The translations under genes and the position numbers were made by a program. The notes below the pieces were generated by a model that saw only the letters and a list, made by a program, of their open reading frames with translations, made no database searches and was not told where the DNA came from. Below are positions 8,402 to 16,557 of a DNA stretch of 64,000 nucleotides, piece after piece. Every line of letters starts with the position of its first letter. The first letter of the stretch is position 1. The stretch spans positions 2,170,001 to 2,234,000 of the forward strand of contig NZ_JAUSZI010000002.1 in assembly GCF_030817415.1 (NCBI RefSeq), written 5' to 3'. Source of the DNA: Streptomyces umbrinus (GTDB lineage Bacteria > Actinomycetota > Actinomycetes > Streptomycetales > Streptomycetaceae).

Positions 8402-9319
8402 TCACGCCTCCGGGAACTTCGGGGCGGGGATGCCGACCGACTGCGGCTCGGCGCCCAGCGAGGCCGGCCAGACGTCGGCGAGGGAGTCGGGGGTCCAGCC
8501 ACCGTCAGCGTACGCCGCCTTGATCTCCTGGGGGTGGGACCACAGGGTGACCTTGTCGCCGCCGATGCCGATGGCCTGGCCGGTCACCCCGCGGGCTGCC
8601 TCGGAGGCCAGGAACGGGACGAGGACGGCGCAGTCCTCGGGGGTGCCGAAGCCCTCGCCCTTACGGAGGAACTCGGGCAGCGGCTCGCCGCCGCGCATGG
8701 CCTCGATGTAGGGCGCGAAGGCCGGGATGGTCTCGGTCATGGCGGTCGCGGCCACCGGCACGATCGCGTTGACGGTGATGCCCGCGCGGCCCAGCTCCAT
8801 CGACCACGTACGGGCCATGGCGGCGATGCCGGCCTTGGCGGCGGCGTAGTTCGTCTGGCCGAAGTTGCCGCGCTGTCCGGCCGGGGAGCCGACCAGGATC
8901 AGCGTGCCGCCCTCGCCCTGCTCGCGCATGCGTACGGCGGCGGCGCGGGCGCAGGTGAAGGTGCCCTTGAGGTGGGTGGTGATCACCGCGTCGAAGTCCT
9001 CGTCGGTCATCTTCCACAGGACCTTGTCCCGGAGGATGCCCGCGTTCGTGACCAGGATGTCGAGGCGGCCGAACTCCTCCACCGCGCGGCCCACCAGCCG
9101 GTCCGCTGCCTCTGTGGTGCCGACCGGGACCACCTCGGCCACGGCGGTACCGCCCGCCTCGGTGATCGCCTTGACGGCCTGCTCGGCGACGTCCTCGTCA
9201 ACGTCGTTGACGACCACGGAGGCGCCGGCGGCGGCGAGGGCGTGCGCATAGGCCAGGCCGAGGCCTCGGCCGGAGCCGGTGACGACGGCGACCTTGCCGG
9301 TGAGATCGATGCTGGGCAC
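8402..9319 (-). CDS. Short-chain dehydrogenase/reductase
   Basis: The protein has 305 residues from a GTG preceded by GAAGGGA. The cofactor motif TGSGRGLGLAYAHAL, the NAG motif in LVTNAGILRD and the catalytic YAAAK (in NFGQTNYAAAKAG) are present. The acidic VNDVDED segment after beta-2 suggests NAD(H) preference. A C-terminal extension of about 50 residues resembles that of hydroxyacyl-CoA dehydrogenases of peroxisomal multifunctional enzyme type. In an operon with a ligase and a MaoC hydratase, oxidation of a 3-hydroxyacyl-CoA is the natural role. It is the first gene of the minus-strand operon, facing the MarR gene over a 243-base gap that holds a MarR-like palindrome. Confidence 0.9.
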   Translation of the reverse strand: MPSIDLTGKVAVVTGSGRGLGLAYAHALAAAGASVVVNDVDEDVAEQAVKAITEAGGTAVAEVVPVGTTEAADRLVGRAVEEFGRLDILVTNAGILRDKVLWKMTDEDFDAVITTHLKGTFTCARAAAVRMREQGEGGTLILVGSPAGQRGNFGQTNYAAAKAGIAAMARTWSMELGRAGITVNAIVPVAATAMTETIPAFAPYIEAMRGGEPLPEFLRKGEGFGTPEDCAVLVPFLASEAARGVTGQAIGIGGDKVTLWSHPQEIKAAYADGGWTPDSLADVWPASLGAEPQSVGIPAPKFPEA

Positions 9320-9400
9320 GACGGGTCCCTTCGAGAAGCGGATCACCTGCGGAAGGCAGGACGGCTACGAGATCGGAGCATTACGAGATCGAAGCTAAAG

Positions 9401-9426
9401 ACAATCATTGTTGTCGTCAATAGTTG
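9401..9426. promoter_or_regulatory. MarR-type operator between SDR operon and MarR gene
   Basis: ACAATCATTGT is a perfect 5-1-5 palindrome at 9401-9411, and a degenerate second site CAATAGTTG follows at 9418-9426. The CAATNATTG shape and AT-rich content stand out from the GC-rich surroundings and match typical MarR-family half sites. It lies 82 bases before the SDR start and 152 before the MarR start, so it could control both directions. Confidence 0.65.
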
Positions 9427-9562
9427 TTGCCGACTCGTCTGTGCGGCATGCTGTGGGGAACACGTACGCACCGCCCCCGCGGGGGCCCGGCCCAGGGAGC
9501 CCGCCATCGCCGGCCAGCAGCACGCCACGCCCCCCGACTCCATCGACTCGCAGGAGCCGTGG

Positions 9563-9991
9563 ATGCGCGGGCTGCACTCGGACACCGGCTATCTCCTGTA
9601 CCGGCTGGGACTGCGGTCGGGGCAGCTGTTCAACACGTTCCTCCAGGAGTCGGGTCTGCGGCTGCGCCACTACGCGCTGCTGCGGTTCCTGGCCACCTCC
9701 GAGGGCGCCCTCCAGCGGGAGCTGAGCTCGCGGCTCGGCTACGACCCGAGCGCGATCGTCGGTCTGGTCGACGACCTGGAGAAGCTCGGGTTCGCCGAGC
9801 GCCGCCCCTCCCCCGACGACCGCCGCAGCCGCATCGTGGTGCTCACCGAGGACGGCCGCGTCTTCCTGCGCGACACCGACGAGGCGGGTCTGCGGGTGAC
9901 GAACGACCTGCTCCAGCCCCTCGACCCGGCCGAGCGGGACACCCTGCACACGCTTCTGCAGCGGATCGCCGAAGCCGAACTCGACTCATGA
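9563..9991 (+). CDS. MarR-family transcriptional regulator
   Basis: The protein has 142 residues, normal for MarR. The ATG at this position is the first usable start in frame and has AGGAG six bases upstream; a longer open frame upstream runs antisense through the acyl-CoA operon and is not real. The winged helix reads LRHYALLRFLATSEGALQRE, recognition helix YDPSAIVGLVDDLEKLGFAER, wing PSPDDRRSRIVVLTEDG. MarR repressors are usually released by aromatic acids or their CoA esters. Being divergent from the SDR-amidohydrolase-ligase-MaoC operon with an operator-like palindrome between, it is most likely its repressor. Confidence 0.92.
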   Translation: MRGLHSDTGYLLYRLGLRSGQLFNTFLQESGLRLRHYALLRFLATSEGALQRELSSRLGYDPSAIVGLVDDLEKLGFAERRPSPDDRRSRIVVLTEDGRVFLRDTDEAGLRVTNDLLQPLDPAERDTLHTLLQRIAEAELDS

Positions 9992-10004
9992 CCGGACTCG
10001 GCCC

Positions 10005-10754
10005 ATGACCGCGGCGTCCGCCCCCGACCGCCTCCTGGCCGTGCTCGCCGCCTTCGACCACGACCACCCGGCGCTCTCCCTCACGGACATCAGCCGCCGG
10101 GCCGGGCTCTCCCTCACCACCGCCCACCGGCTGGTGGGCGCGCTCAGCGACTGGGGAGCCCTGGAGCGCGACGCATCCGGGATCTATCACGTGGGCCTGC
10201 GCCTGTGGGAGATCGCGGCGCTCTCCCCACGCGGTCTCGCACTGCGCCAGATCGCGCTGCCGTACCTGGAGGACCTGTACGAAGCCACGCACGAGAACGT
10301 GCAGTTGGCGGTCCGGGACGGCTCCGAGGTCGTCTACATAGAGTGGATCTCCGGCCGTTCGGCCGTGGGCGTGAAGATCCAGGTCGGCGCCCGCTGGCCA
10401 CTCCACGCGACCGGCGTGGGCCTCGCGCTGCTCGCGCACTGCGAGGCCGCCTTCCAGGAGACGTACTGCGGCGGACCGCTCGCCGGATTCACCCCGCACA
10501 CCATCACGGACGCGGCCACCCTGCGCCGCGTCCTCGCCGAAGTCCGCCGCGCGGGCGTTGCGGTGAGCATCCGTCAGATCACCGACGACGCCCTGTCGGT
10601 GGCCGCACCGGTCCGCGGGGCGGACGGCTCGGTGGCCGCGGCCGTCTCGGTCGTGGTGCCCGAACGCGACGCGCAGACACCGGCGTTGATCCCGGCGGTA
10701 CGGCTCGCTGCGCTCGGCATCTCGCGGGCGCTGGGATGGCAGCCGCAACGGTAG
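10005..10754 (+). CDS. IclR-family transcriptional regulator
   Basis: The protein has 249 residues. The N-terminal helix-turn-helix is LSLTDISRRAGLSLTTAHRL followed by VGALSDWGALERD, the IclR pattern; the effector domain begins at ARWPLHATGVGLALLAH with the conserved small-residue loop. IclR proteins act as repressors or activators of aromatic and short-chain acid catabolism. Thirteen bases separate it from the MarR gene, so the two regulators are probably cotranscribed and may both sense intermediates of the neighbouring acyl-CoA operon. Which genes it binds is not visible. Confidence 0.92.
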   Translation: MTAASAPDRLLAVLAAFDHDHPALSLTDISRRAGLSLTTAHRLVGALSDWGALERDASGIYHVGLRLWEIAALSPRGLALRQIALPYLEDLYEATHENVQLAVRDGSEVVYIEWISGRSAVGVKIQVGARWPLHATGVGLALLAHCEAAFQETYCGGPLAGFTPHTITDAATLRRVLAEVRRAGVAVSIRQITDDALSVAAPVRGADGSVAAAVSVVVPERDAQTPALIPAVRLAALGISRALGWQPQR

Positions 10755-10865
10755 TGACACGGTGCGCGTGCCTCGTCGTCCCGGGAGGGGCGGGCCCCGT
10801 CCGGGAAGGCGAGACCTTTCGGAGAGGACAGGTCCCTGCCGGGAACGCGGGCCTCGGAAATCCCT

Positions 10866-10877
10866 CTCACCGGTGAG
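10866..10877. promoter_or_regulatory. 12-bp perfect palindrome upstream of the sensor kinase gene
   Basis: CTCACCGGTGAG is a perfect palindrome 56 bases before the histidine kinase start. It could be an operator for the adjacent response regulator, but the GC-rich background makes this tentative. Confidence 0.3.
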
Positions 10878-10933
10878 GACGTGGCCCGGCGGTCACCCGA
10901 TACTGAGACGGCCCTTGCCCCGAGGAGCCGCGT

Positions 10934-12148
10934 ATGTCCGTTTCCGCCCAGTCCTGGATCACACCTGCCGTCGCACGCCTGCGCGCGGCCAACCCGTACG
11001 TCGTCGACGCCGCGCTCGCCGCGCTGGTGCTGTTCGCCGCGTCACTGCAGTGGATGTTCCCCGACGACGGCGACGACCGCCTCACCTGGCAGGGTTTCCT
11101 GCTGGGCGCCGGTACGGCGGTGCCGCTGGTGTGGCGGCGGCGCGCGCCGTTCCTGGCGGCCTGCGGTGTCTCGGTGTTCACGCCCGCCATGGCGGTCTAC
11201 CACGCGCCGCCGCCCGACGTGATGTACGGCGGTCTGGTCGTGCTCTACACGATGGCCGCGATCGCCCTGCCCTGGCAGCGGCGCTTCATGCTGGTGGGCT
11301 GGCTGGCCGGGGTGTCGCTGACCATGATGCACAAGGAGGGCGCCCAACCCTTCGAGTACGCCTTCCAGTTGCTGAGCTGCGTCAGCGCGTACGGTTTCGG
11401 GGTGCTGGCCCGTCTCCAGCGGGCGTACACCGCGGCGCTGGAGGACCGGGCCCGCCGGCTGGAGCGGGAGCGGGCCGCCGACACCGCGCGGGCCGTCGCG
11501 CAGGAACGGGCCGGGATCGCCCGGGACATGCACGACATCCTGGCCCACGCGGTGAGCCTCATGGTGGTGCAGGCGGAGGCGGGGCCCGTGGTAATGCGCA
11601 GCGATCCCGAGCGCGCGGAGGCGGCGTTCGACGCCATCGCCGGCGCCGGGCGGGACGCGATGACACAGCTGCGGCGGATCCTCGGCGTGCTCAAGGACGA
11701 GCCGGTGAACGGGACGTCGGTCCGGCTGCCGCAGCCCGGTGTGGCGGCCCTGACCGACCTGGTCCGGCAGGTCTCGGAGACCGCGGGCCTGCGCGTCGAG
11801 CTCCACGCCGGCGGCGAGCCGCGTCCGTTGCACCCGGACACCGAGGTCGCCGCCTACCGCGTGGTCCAGGAGGCCCTGACCAACACCGTGAAGCACGCGT
11901 ACGCTTCCCTGGCGCGGGTCGAACTCGACTGGACGGAGGACGAGTTGACACTCACGGTGACGGACGACGGGCGAGGCCCCGCGGACCGCGGCGGCAGCGG
12001 GGGCGCGACGGGCCACGGCCTGATCGGGATCCGCGAGCGGGCCGCCGCCTGCGGGGGCACGGCCCGTACGGGACCCGGTCCCGACGGCGGCTTCCGGGTC
12101 GTCGTACGCCTTCCCGTGGCCGTCGGCCGGCAGGCGGCCCTGGGGTGA
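10934..12148 (+). CDS. NarL-type sensor histidine kinase
   Basis: The protein has 404 residues. Four or five hydrophobic segments in residues 20-150 anchor it in the membrane with hardly any extracellular loop. A coiled stretch follows, then the HisKA_3 box with the phospho-acceptor His200 in ERAGIARDMHDILAHAVSL. The ATP-binding domain shows the N box (ALTNTVKHAYAS), and DDGRGP plus GHGLIGIRERAA as G boxes. It phosphorylates the response regulator encoded by the next gene, whose GTG start overlaps its stop by four bases. Small intramembrane-sensing kinases of this type often answer to cell-envelope stress; the MMPL exporter downstream fits that but is only circumstantial. Confidence 0.93.
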   Translation: MSVSAQSWITPAVARLRAANPYVVDAALAALVLFAASLQWMFPDDGDDRLTWQGFLLGAGTAVPLVWRRRAPFLAACGVSVFTPAMAVYHAPPPDVMYGGLVVLYTMAAIALPWQRRFMLVGWLAGVSLTMMHKEGAQPFEYAFQLLSCVSAYGFGVLARLQRAYTAALEDRARRLERERAADTARAVAQERAGIARDMHDILAHAVSLMVVQAEAGPVVMRSDPERAEAAFDAIAGAGRDAMTQLRRILGVLKDEPVNGTSVRLPQPGVAALTDLVRQVSETAGLRVELHAGGEPRPLHPDTEVAAYRVVQEALTNTVKHAYASLARVELDWTEDELTLTVTDDGRGPADRGGSGGATGHGLIGIRERAAACGGTARTGPGPDGGFRVVVRLPVAVGRQAALG

Positions 12149-12816
12149 GCATCCGTGTGGTGGTCGCCGACGACCAGGAGCTGGTCCGCAGCGGGTTCAC
12201 CATGATCCTTGAGGCACAGCCCGACATCGAGGTGGTCGCGGAGGCCGGCGACGGCGTCGAGGCGGTGGCCGCGGTGCAGCGGCACACGCCGGACGTGCTG
12301 CTCCTCGACATCCGCATGCCCCGGATGGACGGCCTGGAGGCGGCCCGGCTGGTCTGCGCGCAGTCCGCCTGCCGAGTGGTCATGCTGACGACGTTCGACC
12401 TCGACGAGTACGTCTACGAGGCGCTGTACGCGGGCGCCAGCGGCTTCCTGCTGAAGGACGTACGCCGGGACGACCTCGTGCACGGGGTACGCGTGGTCGC
12501 GGCCGGCGACTCCCTGCTCGCGCCCTCGGTGACACGGCGGCTGGTCGCGGACATCATCCAGCGCCGACGGGCCGAGGCCTCGGCGCCGCCGCCCTCGTCG
12601 GTACATCTCGACGTCCTGACGGCTCGCGAGGAGGAGACCCTGCGGCTGCTGGCCCGCGGCCTCTCCAACGCGGAGATCGCGACGACGCTGTTCGTCAGCG
12701 AGCACACCGTGAAGACTCACGTCAGCAATGTGCTCAGCAAGCTGGGTCTGCGGGACCGGGTCCAGGCGGTCATCCGGGCGTACGAGACGGGGTTGGTGAC
12801 CCCGGGGTCGAACTGA
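12145..12816 (+). CDS. NarL/FixJ response regulator
   Basis: The protein has 223 residues. The receiver domain has the acidic pair in VVVADDQELVRSG, the phospho-acceptor Asp55 in LLLDIRMPRMDG, the conserved Thr in VVMLTTFD and Lys in GFLLKDVRRDD. The C-terminal LuxR-type helix-turn-helix reads LTAREEETLRLLARGLSNAE followed by FVSEHTVKTHVSNVLSKLGL. It is a DNA-binding regulator activated by the upstream kinase, with which it is translationally coupled (GTGA overlap). Likely targets include its own operon and the MMPL transporter gene 290 bases downstream. Confidence 0.94.
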   Translation: MSIRVVVADDQELVRSGFTMILEAQPDIEVVAEAGDGVEAVAAVQRHTPDVLLLDIRMPRMDGLEAARLVCAQSACRVVMLTTFDLDEYVYEALYAGASGFLLKDVRRDDLVHGVRVVAAGDSLLAPSVTRRLVADIIQRRRAEASAPPPSSVHLDVLTAREEETLRLLARGLSNAEIATTLFVSEHTVKTHVSNVLSKLGLRDRVQAVIRAYETGLVTPGSN

Positions 12817-12849
12817 CCTTTCGGGGCGGTTCGTTGTCGGCCGCGGGCC

Positions 12850-12947
12850 GGTGGGGGTTGCTCGCGCAGTTCCCCGCGCCCCTCAAAAGCAGGGGCTGCG
12901 CCCCAGTTGCCTCAGGGGCGCGGGGAACTGCGCGACAAGCCCCCACC
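12850..12947. repeat. Long inverted repeat built on the dispersed AGGGGCGCGGGGAACTGCGC element
   Basis: The two 20-bp arms (12864-12883 and 12914-12933) are perfectly complementary, and pairing extends outward through GTGGGGG...TTG / CAAGCCCCCAC with small mismatches, giving a hairpin of more than 30 bp around a GC-rich loop. It fills part of the 290-base gap between the response regulator and MMPL genes. Likely a terminator for the two-component operon; the rest of the gap holds nothing else I recognise. Confidence 0.8.
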
Positions 12948-13106
12948 GGCCCGCAGCCGCGCATCCCCCGTACGGCGGAGCCGACCCACCCACTCACCCG
13001 CGCGAGGGATCCCCCGAAACCGCTCGCCTCGGCGATCCGGCGGCGGGGCGGGCCACGCGAGTCTGGGGCAACTCCTACAACCGCCGACCCCGCCGGGAGG
13101 CACCCC

Positions 13107-15212
13107 GTGCTCGACACCATCGCCAGGGCGTCAACTCGCCGCCCCCTGACCGTGATCGGCCTCTGGCTGCTCTTCCTGCTGCTCGGCTTCGGGCTCGGGA
13201 CGGGCGTCTTCGGGCGGCTCAGCGACTCCGTGCCGGACGTGCCGGGCACCGAGTCGGACCGGGCGGCCGTACACCTCGACGGCATCGACCCCGTCGGCGA
13301 GTCGATCACCGGCGTGGTGGGCGGCACAGCGGTGTCCGATCCCGGGCTGCGCGCCCAGGTCGAGGGCGCCGTAGCCGACCTGCGCGACGCCGCCGGCATC
13401 GCGGCCGTGCCCGACCCGTACGACGCGCCCGGTCTCCTCGCGGAGGACGGGCAGGCCCTCGTCATCCCGGTGACGCTGAAGGGCGGCCTCGACGACGAGG
13501 CGGAGGAGAAGGTCCTGGACACGGCCAGTGACCGCATCCATGAGATCAAGGCGCCCGAAGTCCACGTCAGCGGCGGCCCGTTGCTCGGGCAGCAGCTCGG
13601 CGAGCGGGCCCAGGAGGACGTGGCGCGCGCCGAGATCATCTCGCTGCCGGTCGTTCTCGTCCTGCTGCTCGTCATCTTCGGCGGACTGCGCGCCGCAGGC
13701 CTCCCCCTGCTGGTCGCGGTCAGCGGGATCGCGGGCGCGTTCCTGGCGCTGTTCGGCTTCAGCCAGTTCACCGACATCTCCGTGTACGCGATCCAGGTGA
13801 CGACGATGCTGGGCCTCGGACTCGCCGTGGACTACGCGCTGTTGATGGTGGTCCGCTTCCGCGAGGAACGCCGCACCACCGACGACGTGGTGGAGGCCGT
13901 GCACCGCACGGTGGCCCGCGCCGGACGCACGGTCCTCTTCTCCGGGCTGACCGTGGCCGTCAGCCTCACCGGTCTGCTGGTGTTCCCCAGCACGTTCCTG
14001 CGCAGCATGGGTCTGGCCGTGGCCGCCGTGGTGGTCGTCGACATGCTGGCCGCGCTCACCCTGCTGCCGGCGCTGCTGGCCCGCTTCGGCGGAAAGATCG
14101 CCCCGGCACGCACCAAGCCCGCCGGTGAGGAGGGCCGTGTCTTCGCCCGCCTCGCCCGGTTCGCCGCGGGCCGTCCGGTCGTCGTGACGGTGACCTCCGC
14201 CGTCGCCCTGCTCGTCCTCGCGCTGCCCGTCACCGGCATGAAGATCAACATCGGAGACGCCCAGCAGTTGCCGTCGAGCACGGAGGCACGCCAGTTGGAC
14301 GACACGGTGGAGGCCCACTTCCCGCCGGGCACCGGAGTCTCCCCGGTGACCGTGGTCCTGAAGCCGGGCACCGATCCGGCGACGGCCGACCGGATCCGGG
14401 CGCTCTCGCCGGGCGCCGAGTCCCGTGACCTGCCGGGCGGCACGACGGTCCTGAGCCTGCGGCCGGGCGGCAGCGCCGACGGCAGGGCGGCGACCGACCT
14501 GGTCCAGCGCGTACGGGACATACGCGGCGACGAACCCGTCGAGGTCACCGGTGTCGGGGCCCGCCTCGTCGACTTCCGCGAGATGCTCGCCGACCGCGCG
14601 CCCTGGGCCGCCGTCACCGTCCTGGGCGGAATCTTCCTCCTGCTCTTCGCCTTCACCGGCTCGGTCCTGATCCCGCTGCGCACCATCGTCACCACGCTGC
14701 TCAGCCTGGGTGCCGCGCTCGGTGTGGTGGTCCGGGTGTTCCAGGACGGGCACCTGGCCGGCGTGCTGGGCTCCCAGGAACTCGGCGCGCTGAGCCTGAC
14801 CGCACCTCCGCTGATCATCGCGATCGCGTTCGGGCTCGCCATGGACTACGAGCTGTTCATCCTCGCCCGGATGCGGGAGGCACGGCTGCAGAGCGGCGAC
14901 GACCGCGAGGCCGTGGTGACCGGGCTGCGCCGCTCCGGACGCGTGGTCACCTGCGCCGCCCTGCTGCTCGCCGTCGTCTTCGGCGCCTTCATGACGGGCG
15001 GCTTCGCACCCATCCTGCAGATCGGCCTCGGGCTGACCCTCGCGGTGCTGATCGACGCGACCCTCGTACGGATGCTCCTCGTCCCGGCGACGATGGCACT
15101 GCTCGGGCGGCGCGCCTGGTGGGCGCCGGGATGGCTGCGGCGGGCCCACGACCGGTTCGGGCTGCACGAGGAGGCGCCGCCTGCCGCGCCCGAACTCACC
15201 AAGCAACACTGA
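13107..15212 (+). CDS. MMPL-family RND transporter
   Basis: The protein has 701 residues from a GTG with GGGAGG six bases upstream. It shows the MMPL duplication: one transmembrane helix (LTVIGLWLLFLLLGFGLG), an extracytoplasmic domain, five helices (from IISLPVVLVLLLVIFGGLRA), then a second helix, extracytoplasmic domain and five more helices (from WAAVTVLGGIFLLLFAFTG). Proton-relay positions are visible in GLGLAVDYALLMVVRFREE and AFGLAMDYELFILARMREA. MMPL pumps export lipids, glycolipids or antibiotics driven by proton motive force. It follows a two-component system and could be its target. Substrate unknown. Confidence 0.93.
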   Translation: MLDTIARASTRRPLTVIGLWLLFLLLGFGLGTGVFGRLSDSVPDVPGTESDRAAVHLDGIDPVGESITGVVGGTAVSDPGLRAQVEGAVADLRDAAGIAAVPDPYDAPGLLAEDGQALVIPVTLKGGLDDEAEEKVLDTASDRIHEIKAPEVHVSGGPLLGQQLGERAQEDVARAEIISLPVVLVLLLVIFGGLRAAGLPLLVAVSGIAGAFLALFGFSQFTDISVYAIQVTTMLGLGLAVDYALLMVVRFREERRTTDDVVEAVHRTVARAGRTVLFSGLTVAVSLTGLLVFPSTFLRSMGLAVAAVVVVDMLAALTLLPALLARFGGKIAPARTKPAGEEGRVFARLARFAAGRPVVVTVTSAVALLVLALPVTGMKINIGDAQQLPSSTEARQLDDTVEAHFPPGTGVSPVTVVLKPGTDPATADRIRALSPGAESRDLPGGTTVLSLRPGGSADGRAATDLVQRVRDIRGDEPVEVTGVGARLVDFREMLADRAPWAAVTVLGGIFLLLFAFTGSVLIPLRTIVTTLLSLGAALGVVVRVFQDGHLAGVLGSQELGALSLTAPPLIIAIAFGLAMDYELFILARMREARLQSGDDREAVVTGLRRSGRVVTCAALLLAVVFGAFMTGGFAPILQIGLGLTLAVLIDATLVRMLLVPATMALLGRRAWWAPGWLRRAHDRFGLHEEAPPAAPELTKQH

Positions 15213-15238
15213 ACTCCCGTCCAGGTAGTGGACGTTGG

Positions 15239-15264
15239 CCCCGGTCTCCTCGGACCGGGGTTTC
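15239..15264 (+). terminator. Stem-loop terminator after the MMPL gene
   Basis: CCCCGGTC and GACCGGGG form a perfect 8-bp stem with a 6-base loop, followed by TTTCG. It lies in the 65-base convergent gap and may serve both strands. Confidence 0.7.
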
Positions 15265-15277
15265 GTCGCCACCGTGG

Positions 15278-16324
15278 TCAGAACGGGCAGCCGTTACTGA
15301 GGTAGCGGCGGGTGACGGACGCCGTCGGGAGACGGGCACGGAACTCGTAGCACCACATGGCGCTCGCCGTGACCACCCGCGCGACGACGAGCACCTCGGT
15401 GGACGAACGCTCCACGCTCTCGGGCGCGACGACCGGGCCGGTGACCGACTCGCCGCTGGTGTCATCCGTTGTCGGGAGTGAGAGAGCCCGAGGCAGTTCC
15501 GTGTCGGTCAACCGGCCGTCGGCCATCGCGTTCTCCAGCCGTCGCTCGATCTTCTGGGCGCTCGCGTCGAGTTCGACGCGGCGGGCCTTCTCCGCCAGCG
15601 CGTCGCGCCCCCGCTGGAGGCGGTAACAGCCGTCCGGCTTCAGCTTCTTGGCGTCGACTGCGCCTGGCTCCGCTTTCGCCCGGAACTCGTAGCAGTCCTC
15701 ACCCTGCGGTCCCGTTCCACCGGACAGCCAGACGAGGGCGACGAGTTGACCGTCCCTGATCTCGGTGTCCTCAACTTCGATGCCCTGGGTCTTCCAGACT
15801 TCGGCGGATCGGGCACCCTCCGGACCACCCTCCGCCACCGCCGTGCGCAGCTCGGCAGTGACGTCCTGAGCGACGGCAGCAGGCTCTCGGTAGGGTCTCC
15901 CCGACCGGAACCAGCATGCCTTGTCGGCCAGTTCACGTACGGAGACGGGCGGCGGGGTCGCAGCCGCGTTGATTTCGAAGCGATAGCAGCCTTGGGCTTG
16001 CGTGCCCCCGAACCCGACGTTCACCATCCCGGTGAACCGAGCCGTGACCGTCACCCGCCCGTCACGCCGCTCGATCGCCTCCCCCGTCTTCCCGATGTTC
16101 AGCACCGCACGCTGGATCTCCGTGTCCAGCAACTCGCCGTCGGCGGCCGCCTCCGCCAGACGGTCCCTTGCCCCCTCGGCGGACGCCGTGACGTGATCCC
16201 GAGCCTCGGCCCCGGCCTCCCTGCCGGTGTTCCAGAACGACACCATCGCGCCCACGACCAGCACGAGCGCGAGCACCAGCGCACCCAGGCACCCGTTGAT
16301 CAGACATCCCCCGCGTCTCGCCAT
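15278..16324 (-). CDS. Membrane-anchored protein of unknown function
   Basis: The protein has 348 residues from an ATG with GGGAG upstream; an earlier in-frame start would add 32 residues. I do not recognise the family. After MARRGGCLINGCLG a single transmembrane helix (ALVLALVLVVGAMVSFW) is followed by a long extracytoplasmic part with three repeats of a unit that contains a small Cys-bearing beta module (QGCYRFEINA, EDCYEFRAKA, MWCYEFRARLP) and connecting helices rich in Ala, Arg and Glu (LDTEIQRAV, LTDTELPRAL). The three CY-EFRA units imply internal duplication. It is transcribed divergently from the L,D-transpeptidase gene, so a cell-wall role is possible but unproven. Confidence 0.75.
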   Translation of the reverse strand: MARRGGCLINGCLGALVLALVLVVGAMVSFWNTGREAGAEARDHVTASAEGARDRLAEAAADGELLDTEIQRAVLNIGKTGEAIERRDGRVTVTARFTGMVNVGFGGTQAQGCYRFEINAAATPPPVSVRELADKACWFRSGRPYREPAAVAQDVTAELRTAVAEGGPEGARSAEVWKTQGIEVEDTEIRDGQLVALVWLSGGTGPQGEDCYEFRAKAEPGAVDAKKLKPDGCYRLQRGRDALAEKARRVELDASAQKIERRLENAMADGRLTDTELPRALSLPTTDDTSGESVTGPVVAPESVERSSTEVLVVARVVTASAMWCYEFRARLPTASVTRRYLSNGCPF

Positions 16325-16557
16325 GCCCGCACACTCCCCGGGCCGGCGCCCCGGAGCACACCCCTTCTCCGACACGTGACCGAACAGGACCCGGACCGTG
16401 GCCCTCCCCCGGAAGCGCAAGCACCGTCAGCCGTCTCAGCCGCTCCCACCGTCTCCTCACAGCAATCTCAGCCAGGCCCCGCCCGATTCAAAGGCCCGCC
16501 CCATACAAGAGGCGCACGATGCAAGCGCACCAGTGGTCACAGCAGGAAGGCACCCCC

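Noticed and set aside
7331..9560. Long upstream extension of the MarR gene on the plus strand
   Set aside because: It runs antisense through the amidohydrolase and SDR genes; the ATG at 9563 with AGGAG gives a normal MarR length.
12834..13106. N-terminal extension of the MMPL protein
   Set aside because: The upstream frame covers the dispersed palindrome; the GTG with GGGAGG and the first membrane helix directly after it fit much better.
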